Of a stretch of DNA of 64,000 nt, positions 61,169-64,000 are shown piece by piece (position 1 is the first letter of the stretch; each line of letters opens with the position of its first letter). Made by a program: the position numbers and the translations under genes. The stretch spans positions 1 through 64,000 of the forward strand of contig BMUD01000008.1 in assembly GCA_014650015.1 (NCBI GenBank), written 5' to 3'. The DNA is from Streptomyces griseoloalbus (GTDB taxonomy: Bacteria; Actinomycetota; Actinomycetes; Streptomycetales; Streptomycetaceae). The notes beneath the pieces are model-generated. The model had not been told where the DNA came from, ran no database searches, and was given only the letters and a program-made list of their open reading frames with translations.

Positions 61169-62493
61169 AGCGCTTTTCCTTCCAGGGCCGTACGCAGCCC
61201 CTCGCGAGCGGCGCGGACACCGGCCGCGGGGGAGAGACTGCCGCGCACGACCGCGTTCGCCGGGGTGTACAGCGCCTTGCTGACCTGCGGGTAGTACGGG
61301 GTCTGCACGGGCCGGGCGACGAGTCGCAGGTCGGCGGCGCGCAAGACCGTCGGGTCGCCGGCGGCGCGCGCCTCGGGGCCGTCGAGTACGGAGGTCATCG
61401 CGGGGATGACACCTGCTTCCCGGGCGAGGAGGCGCTGCACCTCGTCCCCGGCGCAGAACCGGGCGAACTCCATGGCGGCGCCCAGCTCCTGGGAACTGGG
61501 GTTGACGAAATTGCTCCAGCCGCCGGCGCAGGAGACGCCGGAGCGGCCGGTGCCCTCGAAGCCAGGACGCAGTGCGGCCCCGATCTTCCCGGCGACGCGG
61601 GAGACCTGGGGCGTGCTCGCGTTGACCCAGGCGTACGACCAGTTGCGCAGGAACAGCCCGCGCCCGTTGACGAAGGCGTCCTGCGAGTCCGATTCCTCGT
61701 AGGTGGCCACGGTGCGGGGCGTGACCCCGCGGGCGGTGAACTCGGCCATCAGCGAGAAGGCCCGCTCCGCCTCCGCGCCGCCCAGTGCGGCCCTGCCCCG
61801 CCCGTCCAGGACGGCGGCGCCCGCGTCGGCGAGGAACTCGGTGACGTTGGCCGTCAGCGACTCGGTCACCGCCGCCTGCCACAGGAACCCGGCCTCGACG
61901 TCACCGGCCCGCTGCACCGTGCGGGAGGTGTGCAGCAGCTCCTCCCAGCTGCGGGGAACGCGCAGCCCGTGCTTGGCGAGAAGGTCCTTGCGGTAGAAGA
62001 GGTAGGTGCTGTCGGTGAAGAAGGGCACCGCGTAGGTCCTGCCCCGGTACGTGGAGCCGGTGCGCAGGGCCGCCGGGTAGGCGTCCCAGAAGCCGCTCGG
62101 GAGCAGCTTCTCCACCGGCAGCGCGAGCGCGGAGTGACCGAACTGCGCGGGCCACGTCGTGTCGCCCAGGTACACGTCGGGCTGGGGGGAGCCGCCGGCG
62201 AGCTGGGTGGCGATGGCGCTGCGGTTGCCGTCCGAGGTGGACAGTGCGTTGATCTTCGAGACGCGGATACGGGGATGCCGCCGCTCGAAGGCACGGATGA
62301 TCAGATCCGCGACGACGGCGCCCCGCCGGGAGGGGATCTCGGAGACCCACCAGGTCAGCCGGGCCGGCCTCCGGGGAACGGTCGCGGCCTGCGCCAGCAG
62401 GTCGTCGAGGTCCTTTCCTCCGCATCCGGCCAGCGAACCCGCCGCGGCGGCGCTCAGGGCGCCCGTCAGCAGTGTTCTGCGGTTCAGGGACAT
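61165..62493 (-). CDS. sugar-binding lipoprotein of ABC transporter
   Basis: 442 residues. The signal MSLNRRTLLTGALSAAAAGS ends in the lipobox LAGC, with twin arginines suggesting Tat export. ARLTWWVSEIPSRRGAVVADLI and PDVYLGDTTWPAQFG are typical of family 1 sugar-binding proteins. It is the first gene of the operon; its promoter carries a LacI operator. The sugar is unknown; the downstream glucosidase points to an alpha-glucoside. Confidence 0.9.
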   Translation of the reverse strand: MSLNRRTLLTGALSAAAAGSLAGCGGKDLDDLLAQAATVPRRPARLTWWVSEIPSRRGAVVADLIIRAFERRHPRIRVSKINALSTSDGNRSAIATQLAGGSPQPDVYLGDTTWPAQFGHSALALPVEKLLPSGFWDAYPAALRTGSTYRGRTYAVPFFTDSTYLFYRKDLLAKHGLRVPRSWEELLHTSRTVQRAGDVEAGFLWQAAVTESLTANVTEFLADAGAAVLDGRGRAALGGAEAERAFSLMAEFTARGVTPRTVATYEESDSQDAFVNGRGLFLRNWSYAWVNASTPQVSRVAGKIGAALRPGFEGTGRSGVSCAGGWSNFVNPSSQELGAAMEFARFCAGDEVQRLLAREAGVIPAMTSVLDGPEARAAGDPTVLRAADLRLVARPVQTPYYPQVSKALYTPANAVVRGSLSPAAGVRAAREGLRTALEGKAL

Positions 62494-62523
62494 GGCGTAC
62501 TCCTCCCTTCTCGAACTGCCTGA

Positions 62524-62565
62524 TGACAGCGCTGTCACCGTAGGGAGCGCTGCAAAGAGTGTCAA
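62524..62565 (-). promoter_or_regulatory. promoter and operator of the sugar-uptake operon
   Basis: For the minus strand, TTGACA (62565-62560), a 17-base spacer and TACGGT (62542-62537) form a strong promoter. The perfect palindrome TGACAGCGCTGTCA at 62524-62537 touches the -10 box, so LacI binding would stop initiation. Confidence 0.82.
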
Positions 62566-62600
62566 TGGTCGCGGCGAATTCAACTTTTGAAGCATGTGGA

Positions 62601-62614
62601 TGACAGCGCTGTCA
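62601..62614. promoter_or_regulatory. second copy of the LacI operator
   Basis: TGACAGCGCTGTCA again, extended to ATGACAGCGCTGTCAT (62600-62615), 45 bases before lacI. Centres of the two copies are 77 bases apart, which would allow looping or separate control of the divergent promoters. Confidence 0.82.
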
Positions 62615-62659
62615 TTACATCTGACCTGGTGAGACGGCCGTTGTGTTAGCGTCCCGCAC

Positions 62660-63727
62660 ATGGTCGGTGAAGCCGTTGCAAAGGGCGCCACACTGGCGGA
62701 TGTCGCCCGGAGGGCCGGGGTCTCGCCCTCGACCGTCTCGCGCACCCTGCGCGGTCTGTCGACGGTATCCCCCGCGACCCGGGCGCGCGTGGAGGAGGCG
62801 GCGCGCGAGCTGTCGTTCGCGATCTCGCGCAGCGCGTCCAGCCTGGTCACGGGGCGCACGGGCCGGGTCGCCGTGCTCGTGCCCAACCTCGACGCCTGGT
62901 TCCTGGGTGCCGCGCTCGCCGGCATGGCACCCGCGCTCAACGCGGCCGGCCTGGACATGCTGGTCTACAGCGTCACCACCGCCGAGCAGCGCGCCCAGTT
63001 CTTCGACCGCCTGCCGGCCCGCCGCAACGCCGACGCCCTGCTCGTCGTCAGCTTCGCGCTCTCCCCCGAGGAGCGAGCGCGCCTGGACGACCTGGGCATG
63101 CCCCTGGTCTTCGTCAGCCAGCACGAACAGGGCAGGGCCGGCGTCTCCGTGGACGACGTGGAGGCCGCCCGGCGCGGCACCCGCTACCTGCTCAACCTCG
63201 GCCACCGGCGCATCGCCTACCTGGAGCCCGCGGACCCCTCGGGTTTCGCCTGGAGCAGCAGAGCCCGCCTCGACGGGTACCGCGCGGCCCTGGCGGAGGC
63301 GGGCATCGACGGGGACGACGACCTCGTCCGCCAGGTCGCCGACTGGCAGGGGCCGAGCCTGGACGCGGCGGTGGGGCGGCTGCTGAGTCTCGCGGAGCCC
63401 CCCACGGCGATCTTCGCCGAGACGGACGATATCGCCTTCAGGCTTCTCACGGTGCTGCGCGGCGTCAACGTCCCGGTGCCGCGGCGGATGTCCATCCTCG
63501 GTTTCGACGGCCACGCGATGGCGGAGCCGTGGGACCTGTCCACGATGGCCCAGCCGGCCCGCCGACTGGGCGAGGTGGCGGCGGAGCTGGCCCACGGCGT
63601 GATCCACGACCCCGAGGCGTACCGGGAGCGGCACGTGGTCCTGCCGGTGGAACTCGTCCCGCGGGGCAGCACGGGCCCGGCGCCGGGCCCGCGCCCGCGG
63701 CCCGGTGACGGGGACGGCGTTCAGTAA
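62660..63727 (+). CDS. LacI-family repressor of the sugar-uptake operon
   Basis: 355 residues. The HTH is TLADVARRAGVSPSTVSRTLRGLSTVS, with a hinge helix and an effector domain ending in ILGFDGHAMAEPW. It is divergent from the binding-protein gene. The last 19 or so residues (GPAPGPRPRPGDGDGVQ) are encoded by a degenerate copy of the 68-bp repeat that follows, so the repeat appears to have extended the gene's 3' end. Confidence 0.9.
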   Translation: MVGEAVAKGATLADVARRAGVSPSTVSRTLRGLSTVSPATRARVEEAARELSFAISRSASSLVTGRTGRVAVLVPNLDAWFLGAALAGMAPALNAAGLDMLVYSVTTAEQRAQFFDRLPARRNADALLVVSFALSPEERARLDDLGMPLVFVSQHEQGRAGVSVDDVEAARRGTRYLLNLGHRRIAYLEPADPSGFAWSSRARLDGYRAALAEAGIDGDDDLVRQVADWQGPSLDAAVGRLLSLAEPPTAIFAETDDIAFRLLTVLRGVNVPVPRRMSILGFDGHAMAEPWDLSTMAQPARRLGEVAAELAHGVIHDPEAYRERHVVLPVELVPRGSTGPAPGPRPRPGDGDGVQ

Positions 63728-64000
63728 CGCCGGGCGTGACGGGTACGGACCCGGCGCCGGGCCCGCGTCCGCGGCCCGGTGACGGTGTCCAGGAACGCCG
63801 GGCGTGACGGGTACGGACCCGGCGCCGGGCCCGCGTCCGCGGCCCGGTGACGGTGTCCAGGAACGCCGGGCGTGACGGGTACGGACCCGGCGCCGGACCT
63901 GCGTCCGCGGCCCGGTGACGGTGTCCAGGAACGCCGGGCGTGACGGGTACGGACCCGGCGCCGGACCTGCGTCCGCGGCCCGGTGACGGCGTCCAGGAAC
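63671..64000. repeat. 68-bp tandem repeat array, continues past the window
   Basis: Copies beginning AACGCCGGGCGTGACGGG start at 63726, 63794, 63862, 63930 and 63998, exactly 68 bases apart, with only a few base differences. A more diverged copy begins near 63671 inside lacI. Each unit holds GC-only complementary parts (CCGGCGCCGGGCCCG) able to form hairpins. There are no unique spacers, so this is not a CRISPR array. Confidence 0.92.

Noticed and set aside
63726-64000. Regular repeats as a CRISPR array
   Set aside because: Copies abut without unique spacers and are 68 bases long; there are no cas genes nearby.

Overview
The window is high-GC DNA with actinomycete features: strongly G/C-biased third codon positions, many GTG starts, frequent 4-base stop/start overlaps, and rare TTA codons confined to regulators. 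It is almost certainly from a Streptomyces or close relative. I saw no rRNA, tRNA or CRISPR array.

Region 1 (1-16300) is a worn accessory zone. An IS256-family element enters from the left edge and has cut off the end of an aldo/keto reductase gene. Next comes a decaying minus-strand block: a frameshifted SnoaL-like gene, then vat (streptogramin A acetyltransferase) and vgb (streptogramin B lyase), which look intact and overlap by ATGA, then an MFS exporter lacking its N-terminus and a second aldo/keto reductase. A GAF/AAA/Fis activator at 5360-7171 faces a four-gene operon (SDR, amidohydrolase, DUF59 protein, zinc alcohol dehydrogenase). That operon matches the accessory genes of propane/acetone monooxygenase clusters, but no monooxygenase is present. 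Transposase and integrase scraps, an AraC regulator with a TTA codon, two secreted proteins and a MerR-like protein fill 11-16 kb.

Region 2 (16389-43709) is a natural-product gene cluster of about 27 kb in two divergent arms that meet at 35141-35473. The plus arm carries a TruD-type pseudouridine synthase, an enolpyruvyltransferase, two small 2-oxoglutarate/Fe(II) oxygenases, two methyltransferases, an aminotransferase and an SDR. The minus arm carries a B12-binding radical SAM enzyme, a tyrosine-phosphatase-fold enzyme, two P-loop kinases, a HisC-like aminotransferase, an ATP-grasp ligase, a FemAB-like transferase, oxidative tailoring genes and an ABC exporter. Together these form a nikkomycin/polyoxin-type octosyl-nucleoside toolkit combined with the pseudouridine synthase known from malayamycin. 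The cluster therefore probably makes a C-nucleoside (pseudouridine-based) antibiotic, possibly with an aminoacyl or peptidyl arm. An IclR-family regulator with two TTA codons closes it.

Region 3 (44305-63727) is catabolic. A cold-shock gene is followed by a LacI-controlled set: a two-domain SnoaL-like protein, an MHS-family transporter, an HpaI-type aldolase, an SDR, a histidinol-dehydrogenase-like enzyme, an alpha/beta hydrolase and a bicupin. Matching ATACGTAT-core operators lie before four transcription units. A second histidinol-dehydrogenase-like gene and a nitrilase-family amidohydrolase flank a LysR gene, and two copies of a 19-bp palindrome mark their promoters. Last is a sugar ABC transporter with a GH13 glucosidase and a LacI repressor, with two TGACAGCGCTGTCA operators.

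The window ends in a 68-bp tandem repeat that begins inside the 3' end of that lacI gene and runs off the right edge.
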